Assembly: GCA_963834875.1 (NCBI GenBank)
Contig: CAWIDG010000027.1
Coordinates: 310,001-374,000 of the forward strand
Direction of reading: 5' to 3'
Origin: DATAGF01 sp963834875
Lineage (GTDB): Bacteria; Actinomycetota; Thermoleophilia; Miltoncostaeales; Miltoncostaeaceae
DNA: 64,000 nucleotides
This document shows positions 8,509 through 16,011 of this stretch, one piece after another. The position numbers were made by a program, and so were the translations under genes. Position 1 is the stretch's first letter. The number at the start of each line of letters is the position of its first letter. Below the pieces are notes generated by a model. The model ran no database searches, was not told the origin of the DNA, and saw nothing but the letters and a program-made list of their open reading frames with translations.

Positions 8509-9336
8509 CTAGGCCACGGGTCTGCCCTCGAAGATCGTCACGCACGAGCGGTCGAGCCGTCGGTCGCCCACGCGTAGCTCCGCGCAGTTGGTGACGAACT
8601 TCTTGAACGCCGCGGGCGGGTGCCCGAACAGCGGGCGCCACGTGTATCTGCCGCCCGGCTTGAGCGTGATCTTGCGGCTGATCACCTGCGCCTTCTCGCC
8701 GTCCTTGGTGAACCCGAACGCGAGTGGGGAGAACACGTCGATGATCCTGCCGGTCCACGGCGCCGTGCCGGGGTTGGAGACCGTGATTTCCATGCGGTAG
8801 GTGCGCGTGAACGCCGTGTGATTCGGCATCCACTTGATGATGCGCCCCCGCGCGACCGGCTTGACCGGCGGCGGCTTGACCGGCGGCGGCTTGACCGGCG
8901 GCGGCTTGACCGGCGGCGGCTTGACCGGCGGCGGCGTGACCGGCGGCGGCGTGACCGGCGGCGGCGTGACCGGCGGCGGCGTGGGTGGAGGTGGTCCCTC
9001 GCAGGTCACTGTGTCCTGGCCCGCCAGGAAACGAGGCTTGCTGTTGTCGGGCACGGACCACGCCAGGTAGACGCGGATGAGCCCGGAGCCAGCGAAGGGG
9101 GAGGGGTACGGGATGGTCCCGGTACTGCTCGACCCGAATGGGCCGATGGTGCCGGCCGCGAGCTGTCCGGCCGGGCCTTGAACGTCGTACTGCACGGTGT
9201 TCTGGAACTGCGCGTCGAATAGGGACAGGGTGTAGTCGAACCCTGTACAGGTAGGGGTCGCGGTGCCCGTGTGCGCGCTCGCGGTCGCTGCGACCGCGAG
9301 CAGCAGTACGAGCGCGGGGATGAGTGCGCGTCGCAT
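8509..9336 (-). CDS. Secreted protein with a proline-repeat hinge
   Basis: 275 residues from ATG 9336, with GGGAGG six to eight bases upstream. A clean signal peptide (RRALIPALVLLLAVAATASA) is followed by an N-terminal beta-rich domain of about 95 residues with two cysteines, then a hinge of about nine PPPVT or PPPVK pentapeptides, then a C-terminal domain with VSNPGTAPWTGRIIDVFSP, which resembles the 'conserved repeat' (DUF11/CARDB-like) folds of surface proteins, and two more cysteines. It lacks a membrane anchor and a lipobox, so it is probably released or wall-associated. The VT-to-VK change half way along the hinge makes the C-terminal half positively charged. Confidence 0.75.
   Translation of the reverse strand: MRRALIPALVLLLAVAATASAHTGTATPTCTGFDYTLSLFDAQFQNTVQYDVQGPAGQLAAGTIGPFGSSSTGTIPYPSPFAGSGLIRVYLAWSVPDNSKPRFLAGQDTVTCEGPPPPTPPPVTPPPVTPPPVTPPPVKPPPVKPPPVKPPPVKPPPVKPVARGRIIKWMPNHTAFTRTYRMEITVSNPGTAPWTGRIIDVFSPLAFGFTKDGEKAQVISRKITLKPGGRYTWRPLFGHPPAAFKKFVTNCAELRVGDRRLDRSCVTIFEGRPVA
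8858..8983. repeat. 15-base tandem repeat encoding PPPV(T/K)
   Basis: About nine tandem copies of a 15-base unit (ACCGGCGGCGGCTTG or its GTG variant on the + strand) inside the secreted-protein gene. All copies keep the frame. Copies on the gene's 3' side encode lysine and those on the 5' side threonine, pointing to stepwise expansion from two founder units. Confidence 0.9.
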
Positions 9337-9382
9337 CGGCCTCCCTTCCCGTTCGGCTTGCGATCCATGGGAAGATCGCCAG

Positions 9383-9443
9383 GATCTACGAGAACCTGCC
9401 AATGATCCTACTAGAACTCCCCAAAGATCTTCCTAGAACTTCC
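9383..9443. repeat. Three 17-18-base direct repeats at two-turn spacing
   Basis: In the 344-base gap between the secreted-protein start and the integrase relic there are three related sequences: GATCTACGAGAACCTGCC (9383-9400), GATCCTACTAGAACTCC (9404-9420) and GATCTTCCTAGAACTTCC (9426-9443). They repeat every 21-22 bases, two helical turns. The block is less G+C-rich than its surroundings. It lies 47-107 bases upstream of the secreted-protein start, so it may bind an activator or repressor; recombinase arm-type sites are an alternative. I see nothing else in the gap. Confidence 0.55.
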
Positions 9444-9680
9444 AAGCTGCCTCGTACTCGCTGTACCAGGCACAGGAGCGGTGGGTCCTTGCTGGGACCC
9501 ACAGGGGCCCCACGGGCCGATGGCCGTCGCCGGTCCCCGCCCCCTCCCCCGGATCCAGCGACCGCTCAGGGCGTGGCACGGCGCTTTCGATCGACCAGCT
9601 CAGCCCTCCCGCGACGGCCGGGCCAGTTCCCGTTGCCCCCAAGCGCCCGCACCCGGCGACGTCCAGAGGCGCGGGGTGAA

Positions 9681-9965
9681 CCGAACGCCGCCCTGCATGT
9701 CCGCCGGAAGATCTGGCAGGAGCGCACCGGCCCGGCCAAGGGCCGCAGGATCGAAAAGCCGACCAAGGGCCGCCGTCGCCGGGCGGTCGCCCTCTCCGCG
9801 GACTTCGCGCGGGCGCTCGCCGAATGGTTCGCGCTCTCCGTGGTCGAGCGCGGCGCCGACGCCTCGGGGCTACGTCTGGCCGGGCCGAGGCGGGACGCCG
9901 CTGGCGGCCGCAGACGCGGGCCTTTCGTCGTTCTCAGCCCGCCCGCGCGGCACCTGCGTCGAGCC
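9681..9965 (+). pseudogene. Tyrosine recombinase (phage integrase) relic
   Basis: A fragment across two frames reads LHVRRKIWQERTG, then KPTKGRRRRAVALSADF, ALAEWF and, after a shift near 9870, YVWPGRGGTPLAAADAG. This order (beta strands, R-rich 'KT..RR.vpL' stretch, 'w.GgpL') matches the middle of the catalytic domain of tyrosine recombinases, but the N-terminal core-binding domain and the C-terminal H-x-x-R/Y active site are absent. It is therefore a decayed remnant, not a working enzyme. It lies 2 kb from the initiator tRNA, the likely former attachment site. Identity rests on pattern, not alignment. Confidence 0.5.
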
Positions 9966-10652
9966 TCACTCCGGGGTCTCGGAGTGAGGAGCGCCGACCG
10001 GCTTCGACTCCGGCGAGCCGCGCTGGCGAAGGAAGACCGCGAAGATGGCCATCGCGCCGATGGCCAGGAACTCGGACTGCCAGTTCTGGAGGGTGCGGTC
10101 CCAGAAGTCCGGCTGGTGCAGGTACGTGATCCAGCTCACGACGACGTCTCCATGGCTCTGCTGCTCGGCGTTGTAGTCGCGCCATCCCGAGATGGACTGT
10201 GCGACCCATGACGCCACGAAGAGCGCCGCGAAGACCAGCGCGAGCGAGTTGGCGTAGATCGTCGTCCGCACCCCTCCGACGCGCGCCCAGAAGGGAGAAC
10301 CCGGGCCGGCGTGGCGGCCGAGACGCTCCTCCTCGTCGGTGCCTCCGCCCTCCTTCCCCGGGGGTTTCGACTCCGACGATCCGCGCTGCACGAGCCAGAC
10401 CGTCGCGACGATGTAGAGCGCGAACTGAAGGAACTCCGACTGCCAGTTCTCCGTCACCTCCACGGCGAAGCGCGACGAAGTGAGGAAGTCGAAGAACCCC
10501 ACCGTCTGCTCGCCGTGCTGGCGCTGCTCCTCGTTGTAGAGACGGTGCCCAGCCACGGCCTGTCCGGCCAAGGCGATCAGGAAGATGACCAGGAATCCCA
10601 GCGTGAGGGAGTTGTCGCGGAGGAACCCGCGCCTGCGCGTCCCCCTGGTCAT
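9966..10652 (-). CDS. Internally duplicated membrane protein (DUF6766-like)
   Basis: 228 residues, ATG 10652. It is two copies of one unit of about 85 residues. Copy 1 (residues about 13-97) has DNSLTLGFLVIFLIALAGQA, YNEEQRQHGEQ, ENWQSEFLQFALYIVATVWL and ends RGSSESKP. Copy 2 (about 128-222) has IYANSLALVFAALFVASW, YNAEQQSHGD, QNWQSEFLAIGAMAIFAVFL and ends RGSPESKP. Each unit has two transmembrane helices around a conserved YNxEQxxHG...NWQSEF extracytoplasmic loop. The family is of unknown function and common in actinobacteria and proteobacteria. Translation is coupled by ATGA to a 27-residue hydrophobic peptide upstream. Confidence 0.8.
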   Translation of the reverse strand: MTRGTRRRGFLRDNSLTLGFLVIFLIALAGQAVAGHRLYNEEQRQHGEQTVGFFDFLTSSRFAVEVTENWQSEFLQFALYIVATVWLVQRGSSESKPPGKEGGGTDEEERLGRHAGPGSPFWARVGGVRTTIYANSLALVFAALFVASWVAQSISGWRDYNAEQQSHGDVVVSWITYLHQPDFWDRTLQNWQSEFLAIGAMAIFAVFLRQRGSPESKPVGAPHSETPE

Positions 10653-10732
10653 GAGTTCAGCGCTCCGACCGCGATGAAGTAGGCGAGGCCGGCCACGATG
10701 ATGAACAGGTAGCCGAGGAACAAGGCCCGCAC
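10649..10732 (-). CDS. 27-residue hydrophobic peptide coupled to the DUF6766-like gene
   Basis: GTG 10732 opens a 27-residue frame consisting almost entirely of one membrane helix (GYLFIIVAGLAYFIAVGAL). Its stop overlaps the ATG of the next gene in ATGA. It is too short for ordinary gene callers. The perfect coupling and the hydrophobic content favour a real small membrane subunit or leader; the lack of a visible ribosome-binding site is against it. Confidence 0.45.
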   Translation of the reverse strand: MRALFLGYLFIIVAGLAYFIAVGALNS

Positions 10733-10782
10733 GCGGAACTAGCTACCCGCGCCGCGCCTCGGCCAGTCGGAACGTCGTGCCA

Positions 10783-10812
10783 CCGCGGGCCGCGCGTCGT
10801 GGCGGCCCGCGG
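10783..10812 (-). terminator. Strong G+C hairpin downstream of the 49-aa gene
   Basis: A perfect 11-base stem, CCGCGGGCCGC (10783-10793) with GCGGCCCGCGG (10802-10812) and an eight-base loop, ten bases past the stop of the small minus-strand gene. No T run. Confidence 0.55.
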
Positions 10813-10821
10813 TCGCCCTGC

Positions 10822-10971
10822 CTACGAGCGGCGCTCGGCCTCGCGCGTCTCGGGCGTCGGCCCCTCGCTCGTGTCGTGCTCCCGCTCGGGCTCGTCATCT
10901 TCCCGGCGGATCTCCGGGGTCGGGCCCTTGCTCAGGTCCTCCTCGGGCGGGCGGTTCTTCTCGTCGGACAT
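10822..10971 (-). CDS. Small charged protein with a repeated GPTPE motif (49 aa)
   Basis: ATG 10971 follows a full AGGAGG six bases upstream, and the frame runs 49 residues to TAG. The protein is highly charged and has a tandem motif: SKGPTPEIR (residues 14-22) and SEGPTPETR (35-43), separated by an acidic linker. It is probably intrinsically disordered and cytoplasmic. It is followed by a strong hairpin, as expected for a real transcription unit. I do not recognise the family. Confidence 0.65.
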   Translation of the reverse strand: MSDEKNRPPEEDLSKGPTPEIRREDDEPEREHDTSEGPTPETREAERRS

Positions 10972-11003
10972 GCCTTGCCTCCTGTGTCGGATGGGATGGG
11001 CGT

Positions 11004-11198
11004 CTAGGAGAGCCGCGGGATTCCCTCGCCGGCGAACCGCTGGAGCAGCTCCTTGGGGTCCAGGCCGAGCTCGTCGAGCACGCCCTGATCGCGTTCGATG
11101 TCGATCTCGTCGGGAAGCTCACGCTCGGCTCGGGAGGCCTTGTCTGCCTGACCCTCGTTGTTGAGCATCTCGACGATCTTGTCCCTCGTGATCCGCAT
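11004..11198 (-). CDS. Small hypothetical protein (64 aa)
   Basis: 64 residues from ATG 11198, with a purine-rich AAGGCGGAGG just upstream. The composition is acidic with amphipathic helices (RITRDKIVEMLNNEGQADKA, then LGLDPKELLQRFAG). There is no signal peptide or membrane segment. It lies between the YihY gene and the 49-aa gene on the same strand, so it may be the distal part of the envelope operon. Function unknown. Confidence 0.6.
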   Translation of the reverse strand: MRITRDKIVEMLNNEGQADKASRAERELPDEIDIERDQGVLDELGLDPKELLQRFAGEGIPRLS

Positions 11199-11275
11199 GC
11201 TGGCCTCCGCCTTTCGGGTTCCTCGCCGCCGACGCCCCGCGTCTGTGCGGGAGCCGGTGCTTCCAGGACGACGTC

Positions 11276-12223
11276 CTACCCTCGCGCGGGCTCCTTGGCG
11301 GGCAGCCGGATCTGCTCGTGCGCCGGCTCACCGCTGCGGAGCTCGCGCTCGCGCTCGAGCTCGGCGTCGAACTCGGCGCCCAGCAGCAGCGCGAGGTTGG
11401 AGATCCACAGCCAGATCAGCAGCACGATCGCGCCGCCGAGCGTGCCGTACGTGGCGTTGTACGACCCGAAGGCCGCGACGTACACCGCGAACCCCGCCGA
11501 GGCGACGAGCCACACCACCAGCGCCACGACCGCGCCGGGGCTCACCCACCGGAAGCGCGGCTGGCGGACGTTCGGCAGGAGGTAGTAGATCATCGCGATC
11601 AGGAGCACCACGAGCAGCGCCAGGACCGGCCACTTGGCGATCTGCCACGCGAGCACCGCTGCGTCGCCGAGGCCGATCGCGTCGCCGACGGATTCCGCGA
11701 TCGGGCCGGTGAGGACCAGGCCGATGGCGATGACCGACAGCAGGAGCACCGCGACGGCCGTCACGAGGATCTGGAAGGGCTTGAGCTTCCAGGCCGGGCG
11801 GCCCTCCTCCACCTGCCAGACCACGTTGCCGGCGCGGGTGAAGGCGCCGATGTAGCCGGACGCCGACCACAGCGCACCGAGGATGCCGATGCCGAGCAGG
11901 GCGCCGGCGCCGCCGCGGTTGGCGACCACGCCCTCGAGGGGGCCGCGCACGGCCTCCGCCGCCTGGGCGGAGCCGAGGTCCTCCACCACCTTGACCAGCT
12001 CGTCCACGGCGCTCTCCTGGCCGACGACGCCGAGGAGGGCGACCAGGACGAGCAGCGCGGGGAAGAGCGACAGCACCGCGTAGTAGGTGAGCGCGGCCGC
12101 CCAGTCGGTCATGTTGTCCTCACGGAAACGGCGGACGGTCCGTTTCAGGACCGCCCACCACCCCGGAGCGGGGACGTCCGTGGGGCCTTCGGGAGCGCCC
12201 CTCGTGTCGCTCTCGGGGCTCAC
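11276..12223 (-). CDS. YihY/BrkB-family inner-membrane protein
   Basis: 315 residues with about six transmembrane segments. The family signature near the N-terminus is FREDNMTDWAAALTYYAVLSLFPALL; later come the GALWSASGYIGAF region and the C-terminal ATYGTLGGAIVLLIWLWISNLALLLGAE, which is the most conserved part of the family. These proteins are often labelled ribonuclease BN or virulence factor BrkB, but that label is historical and no nuclease motif is present. The C-terminal 30 residues are charged and cytoplasmic. The GTG start overlaps the preceding stop (GTGA), so it is the last coupled member of a four-gene operon. Confidence 0.85.
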   Translation of the reverse strand: MSPESDTRGAPEGPTDVPAPGWWAVLKRTVRRFREDNMTDWAAALTYYAVLSLFPALLVLVALLGVVGQESAVDELVKVVEDLGSAQAAEAVRGPLEGVVANRGGAGALLGIGILGALWSASGYIGAFTRAGNVVWQVEEGRPAWKLKPFQILVTAVAVLLLSVIAIGLVLTGPIAESVGDAIGLGDAAVLAWQIAKWPVLALLVVLLIAMIYYLLPNVRQPRFRWVSPGAVVALVVWLVASAGFAVYVAAFGSYNATYGTLGGAIVLLIWLWISNLALLLGAEFDAELERERELRSGEPAHEQIRLPAKEPARG

Positions 12224-12798
12224 GCGTCCGGGCGGTCGCTCCGGGCGGCCTCGCGGGCCTCGGCCGCGCCCTCGGAGGCGGTCTGCTTGGCGCTGTCGGC
12301 GACGGCCGAGCCGTGCTCGCGCGCGATCTCGCCGGCCTGCTCGCGCACGGTCCCGGCGACCTCGCCGGCCTGCTCGCGCACCGCCCCGGCGATCTCACCG
12401 GCGGCCTCACGCCCGTGCTCGAGGGCCTCACCGGCCAGCTCGCCGGCGCGCTCTTTCACCGTGTCGGTCATTGGGCCGATGCGCTCGTCCTCGATGCGCG
12501 TGCGCGGCAGCATCGAACCCACCAGGACCCCCGCCGCCAGCGCGGCGGCCGCCAGGCCGAGCGGGTTCTCCTGGGCCATGCCGACCGCTTGGCGCGCGCC
12601 CTGCCGGGCGTCGTCCGTGCCCGGGGTGGCGTCGGCGACGCGATGCCCGGCGCCCATGACGCGGTCCTTCACCGCGCCGACGCGGTCGCGCGCCCGCGAC
12701 GGCACGTCGGCCTTGTAGCCGATGGCGCCGGCGGTCTCGCCCAGGCGCCCCCGGCTCTCCTCGATCTCCTCGCGCAGCTCGTCGGTGCGCTCGCTCAT
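12220..12798 (-). CDS. DUF3618-type envelope protein with amphipathic repeats
   Basis: 192 residues. The N-terminus TDELREEIEESRGRLGETAG is the DUF3618 signature, a short helical hairpin seen in actinobacterial membrane-stress proteins. One hydrophobic segment (LGLAAAALAAGVLVGSMLP) follows at about residue 80-100. The C-terminal 80 residues are a string of 11-residue amphipathic repeats (AGEIAGAVREQ, AGEVAGTVREQ, AGEIAREHG), similar to LEA-like or apolipoprotein-like helices that lie on membranes or protect proteins when dry. It is coupled at both ends by 4-base overlaps with its neighbours. Confidence 0.75.
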   Translation of the reverse strand: MSERTDELREEIEESRGRLGETAGAIGYKADVPSRARDRVGAVKDRVMGAGHRVADATPGTDDARQGARQAVGMAQENPLGLAAAALAAGVLVGSMLPRTRIEDERIGPMTDTVKERAGELAGEALEHGREAAGEIAGAVREQAGEVAGTVREQAGEIAREHGSAVADSAKQTASEGAAEAREAARSDRPDA

Positions 12799-13262
12799 CG
12801 CACTCCTCCCCTGATCTGGATCTCTCCGTCGCGGCCGGCGCGCAGGCTCTCGCGCGCGACGCGCACGTCCTCCTTGATGCCCTCCTGGGCCCGCTTGGGC
12901 GCGAGCGGTGGAATCTCGCGCAGCCGCTTCCGGCCGACGAGGGCGAGGACGCCGGCGACCACGGCCCAGAGGATCGTCACGATGATCGCGGCGACCGCTC
13001 CAGGCATGACCTCGGCCAGGGCCAGGATCAGGCAGGCCGTGAGCGCCCCCAGCGCGCAGAGCGCCGCGACCGCGGCGCCGCCCAGCAGCCCCGCGCCCAC
13101 ACCGGCGATCTTGCCCTTCTCGGCCAGCTCGGCCTTGGCGAGCTCGATCTCCAGGCGCACGAGGCCCGTCGTCTCGTCGCTGAGCCGCCTGATGAGGTCT
13201 CGCATGGACAGCTGGCGCGGGTCGGTCGCGTCCCACCCTTCGTGAACGGTCCGCACGATCAC
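12795..13262 (-). CDS. Phage-holin-superfamily (DUF1469-like) membrane protein
   Basis: 155 residues from GTG 13262. An N-terminal amphipathic helix (LIRRLSDETTGLVRLEIELAKAELAEKG) precedes two transmembrane helices (about residues 55-80 and 85-110), then a charged tail. This is the layout of the 'putative actinobacterial holin-X' or DUF1469 family. These are chromosomal envelope proteins, not phage lysis proteins. The start overlaps the previous stop (GTGA) and the stop overlaps the next start (ATGA), so stoichiometric production with the DUF3618 and YihY proteins is likely. Confidence 0.8.
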   Translation of the reverse strand: MIVRTVHEGWDATDPRQLSMRDLIRRLSDETTGLVRLEIELAKAELAEKGKIAGVGAGLLGGAAVAALCALGALTACLILALAEVMPGAVAAIIVTILWAVVAGVLALVGRKRLREIPPLAPKRAQEGIKEDVRVARESLRAGRDGEIQIRGGVR

Positions 13263-13785
13263 CGCCCCCCGAGGCCGGACGGCCTGTCCGGGTCGGCCAC
13301 GCCCAGGCCGGCGGGCCGGGCGTCGGCGTCGGGGCCCACCCCGCCCGGGATGCGCGAGTAGCGCTTGGCGCTCGAGGCCTTCAGCGCCCGGGCCGCGACG
13401 ATGCCCAGGGCGAATGCGGCCGCCGCGACCGCCCAGGGCTGCTCCCTGCCCACGCGCTCGACGTCGCCGAACAGCGTGTCGGCGTCGTTGTCGCGCAGGT
13501 AGGTCCCCGCGCGCTCGACCTGCTCGGCGGCGCGGTCGGCCATCCGGGCGGGGCGTCCTTGCCCTGCTTGCGGAGCTCGTCGCCGACGCTCCTGATGTCG
13601 CCGGCGGCGCCGAGGACCCGGTCGCCCGCCTGGGTCGAGCGCCGATCCACCTCATCGCGCGTCCGGGCTCGCGCCGTGCCGAGCGCGCTCGAGGTGCCCT
13701 CGCCCGCGCGCGCCTTGGCGGCACCGGCAGCCTCCGTCGCCTTCTCGACGGCAACGGACGCCGCCTCCTTGATCTCTGTCGTCAT
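13259..13785 (-). CDS. Helical membrane-associated stress protein (frameshifted), first gene of envelope operon
   Basis: Two overlapping frames make one protein of about 175 residues. The N-terminal part (from ATG 13785, with AAGGAGAA upstream) is alanine/lysine-rich helix: EIKEAASVAVEKATEAAGAA, then DEVDRRSTQAGDRVLGAAGD and ELRKQGKDAP. After a shift near 13545 it continues RMADRAAEQVERAGTYL, DVERVGREQPWAVAAAAFALG and a short hydrophobic segment. This matches the nucleoporin-like/DUF-type helical proteins that regularly precede DUF3618 and holin-X genes in actinobacteria. The break falls in a GGGCGGGGCG run and is probably an indel error. Confidence 0.65.
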
Positions 13786-13885
13786 GGTTCTCCTTCGCGG
13801 TCGGGTCGTGCCCTTCGGGTGCTGGGTCTACGGCTTGCCCGAGGTCGAGATCGCCAAACCGCGGCGACACGAGCTGGGCGCGAAA

Positions 13886-13954
13886 TGCGTCAGCGGTCCG
13901 GGATATCGTGTTCCACTTGCGTCAGATGGACGCGAGAGGGGCGCATTTGCGTCA
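13886..13954. promoter_or_regulatory. Three TGCGTCA boxes between divergent stress operons
   Basis: TGCGTCA occurs at 13886-13892, 13918-13924 and 13948-13954, all in the same orientation and 30-32 bases apart (three helical turns). They lie between the envelope operon and the TetR/SpoIIE gene, the last box 10 bases before the ATG. The regular spacing suggests an operator array, possibly for the TetR-type domain encoded next to it or for an alternative sigma factor. No palindrome of the usual TetR type is seen. Confidence 0.45.
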
Positions 13955-13964
13955 CGCTGCAGAC

Positions 13965-15392
13965 ATGCCACGAACCGTTTCGCGTCGCTCCCCGACTGAG
14001 CGACCCGGCTCCCGGGACTCGCGCCGCACCGATGCGCTCCGCAATCGGGAGCGCATCCTCGCCGCCGCAGAACGCCTGCTGCAGCGGTCGCCATCGGCCA
14101 CCATCGGGCACATCGCCGCAGCGGCCGGAGTGTCGCGATCGACCGTCTATCGCCACTTCGCCGACCGGGATCGGATGATCGCCGCGCTCGCCGAGCGGCC
14201 TCCCACCCCCTCGGCCGAGGAGATCCACGACCTCCTGCCTCCGGGGCACCTCAGGCGCGAGCGGCCCGTCGTCCTCGACGCCATCCAGGTTCTCGACGTC
14301 GTCCCCCCCGCGCTGCTGCCGGAGCAGCTGGTGGCGGAGGCGCAGCGGATCGCCGGGGTGCCGGTCGCCCTGTACGTGCTCGACATCGACGGGACCCACC
14401 TGCTGCGGATCGCCGGACCACAGCGGCTTCCCGATCAGATCGAGACGCCGCTCGCCGTCGGCCCCGAACTCGACGGCGATGGACTCCTCGAGCTCCGCCA
14501 GGACCTCGGGAGGTATCCCGGCACGCAGACCTTCCCCCTTTGGCTTCGGGGGCGCGCGATCGGCGTGATGATCGCGTTCGGCCGTCCCGAGCAGTCGTTG
14601 CTGGAGATGGCCCGCCAGGCCGCTGCCGCGATCACGCTCGCAGATCGCTACACGGATGCATTCGCCCAGGCACAGCGGCGCAAGCAGCCGACGGCCGCGG
14701 CCGAGATCCAGCAGAGCCTGCTCCCGCCCCGGATCATGCGGGTCACGGGGGGCGAGGTGGCCGGCAACGTCCTGCCGAGCTACGAGGTGGCCGGCGACTG
14801 GTTCGACGTGATCGAGAACGCCGACGGCATCTGGATCACCCTTGCCGACGGCCTCGGTGGCTCGACCCGGGCGGCGGCGAGCAGCGCCGTGGCCCTGGGG
14901 GCGCTGCGCGCCAGCCGTCGCAGCGGCGCCGACATCAAGGAGGCGCTGGTCGTGATGCACCAGACGCTCCGCGAGATGCCCGGCCCCCGCGCCGAGATGA
15001 CCGCCGTCGCCGCGCGATGGGACCCCGGCACCGCAGAGGTGAGGGTCGCCAACTGCGGCCACATCGCCCCCGTCATCCTGCGCGCCGACGGCGACGTCGA
15101 GCACCTCCGCTTCGCGAAGGGCCGCGGCCTCGGAGGCCGGGCCAGCCCCAGACCGATCGAGAGGATCTCGTCCCTGGCGTCGGGGGATCGACTGCTCATG
15201 GTCTCGGACGGCGTGGTGAAGGCGGGCGAGGGGCAGGCGGGCCTCGGGGTCGATGGACTGATCGAGGCCGCGCTCCGCTCCGAACGCCAAACCGCCGCGG
15301 ACACCGTGCGCAAGGTCCACACAGCCGTGCTCGACGCCAGCGGCGGCGAGCTCGGCGACGATGCAACGGTCGTCTGCCTCTCTGTTGGCTGA
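13965..15392 (+). CDS. TetR-type HTH fused to a GAF-like domain and SpoIIE/PP2C phosphatase
   Basis: 475 residues from ATG 13965. Residues about 25-75 are a TetR N-terminal helix-turn-helix: RERILAAAERLL, then IGHIAAAAGVSRSTVYRHFADRDRMIAAL. Residues about 110-235 look like a degenerate GAF sensor (VLYVLDIDGTHLLRIAG-type strands, GRAIGVMIAFG). Residues about 245-475 are a SpoIIE-type PP2C phosphatase with metal-binding aspartates in EVAGDWFDV, LADGLGG, MVSDGV and GDDATVV. SpoIIE phosphatases dephosphorylate STAS anti-sigma antagonists, and one is encoded 1.2 kb downstream. A TetR DNA-binding domain in place of the usual sensory module is unusual; it could target the phosphatase to DNA or make it a repressor as well. 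Confidence 0.85.
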   Translation: MPRTVSRRSPTERPGSRDSRRTDALRNRERILAAAERLLQRSPSATIGHIAAAAGVSRSTVYRHFADRDRMIAALAERPPTPSAEEIHDLLPPGHLRRERPVVLDAIQVLDVVPPALLPEQLVAEAQRIAGVPVALYVLDIDGTHLLRIAGPQRLPDQIETPLAVGPELDGDGLLELRQDLGRYPGTQTFPLWLRGRAIGVMIAFGRPEQSLLEMARQAAAAITLADRYTDAFAQAQRRKQPTAAAEIQQSLLPPRIMRVTGGEVAGNVLPSYEVAGDWFDVIENADGIWITLADGLGGSTRAAASSAVALGALRASRRSGADIKEALVVMHQTLREMPGPRAEMTAVAARWDPGTAEVRVANCGHIAPVILRADGDVEHLRFAKGRGLGGRASPRPIERISSLASGDRLLMVSDGVVKAGEGQAGLGVDGLIEAALRSERQTAADTVRKVHTAVLDASGGELGDDATVVCLSVG

Positions 15393-15487
15393 AGCCCGTC
15401 GCCGCGGCCGCAGGCCTGCCGTCGCGACGTGTTTCGCGATGCCGCCGGGCGGGGATCCCAATGTGCCCCCCGACCAAGGAGATCACC

Positions 15488-15994
15488 ATGCCCGAGATGA
15501 CCGATGCCCGCGAGCTCTTCCTGCACGAGCTCGGGGACATCCTCTACGCGGAGAACATGCTCGTGAAGACGCTGCCGAAGATGGCCGAGGAGGCCACCGA
15601 CGACGAGTTGCGCACCGGCTTCACGGAGCACCTCGAGCAGACCCGCGCGCAGGTTGACCGGATCAAGAAGTCGTTCGCGAGCCTGGGCGAGAAGGCGTCC
15701 GCCGAGCAGTGTCCCGGCATCGAGGGAATCATCGAGGAGCACGACGAGTTCATGAAGGAGAACGACCCCTCGGCCGAGATCTGCGATCTCTTCCTGACCG
15801 GCGCGGGAGCGCGCACCGAGCACTACGAGATCGCGGCGTACTCCGGCCTCATCGTGATGGCCCGGGCGCTGGGCGAGCGTGAGGTGGTCAACCTCCTGAG
15901 CGAGAGCCTCCGCGAGGAGAAGGAGACGCTGAAGTCGCTCGAGCAGGCGAGTCGCCGGCTGGCGAAGGAGCGCGCCAAGGCCACAGCGAGCTGA
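15488..15994 (+). CDS. Ferritin-like DUF892 (YciE/YciF-type) stress protein
   Basis: 168 residues from ATG 15488, which follows AAGGAGATCACC. The start DARELFLHELGDILYAENML is the signature of DUF892, a four-helix ferritin-like fold. The likely diiron-site residues are E and H of ELGDILYAE, EHLEQT and EHYEIAAY. Members are induced by osmotic, desiccation and general stress and bind a dinuclear metal; an enzymatic role is not settled. It lies 95 bases after the phosphatase gene on the same strand, consistent with one stress regulon. Confidence 0.85.
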   Translation: MPEMTDARELFLHELGDILYAENMLVKTLPKMAEEATDDELRTGFTEHLEQTRAQVDRIKKSFASLGEKASAEQCPGIEGIIEEHDEFMKENDPSAEICDLFLTGAGARTEHYEIAAYSGLIVMARALGEREVVNLLSESLREEKETLKSLEQASRRLAKERAKATAS

Positions 15995-16011
15995 CTCGCG
16001 CCAGCCTCGCG

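Noticed and set aside
8858..8983. Regular short repeats suggesting a CRISPR array
   Set aside because: Units of 15 bases without spacers, in frame within a secreted protein; no cas genes anywhere in the window.
12795..13262. Holin-like gene as evidence for a prophage
   Set aside because: The family is chromosomal in actinobacteria and the neighbours are envelope-stress genes; no phage structural genes are present.
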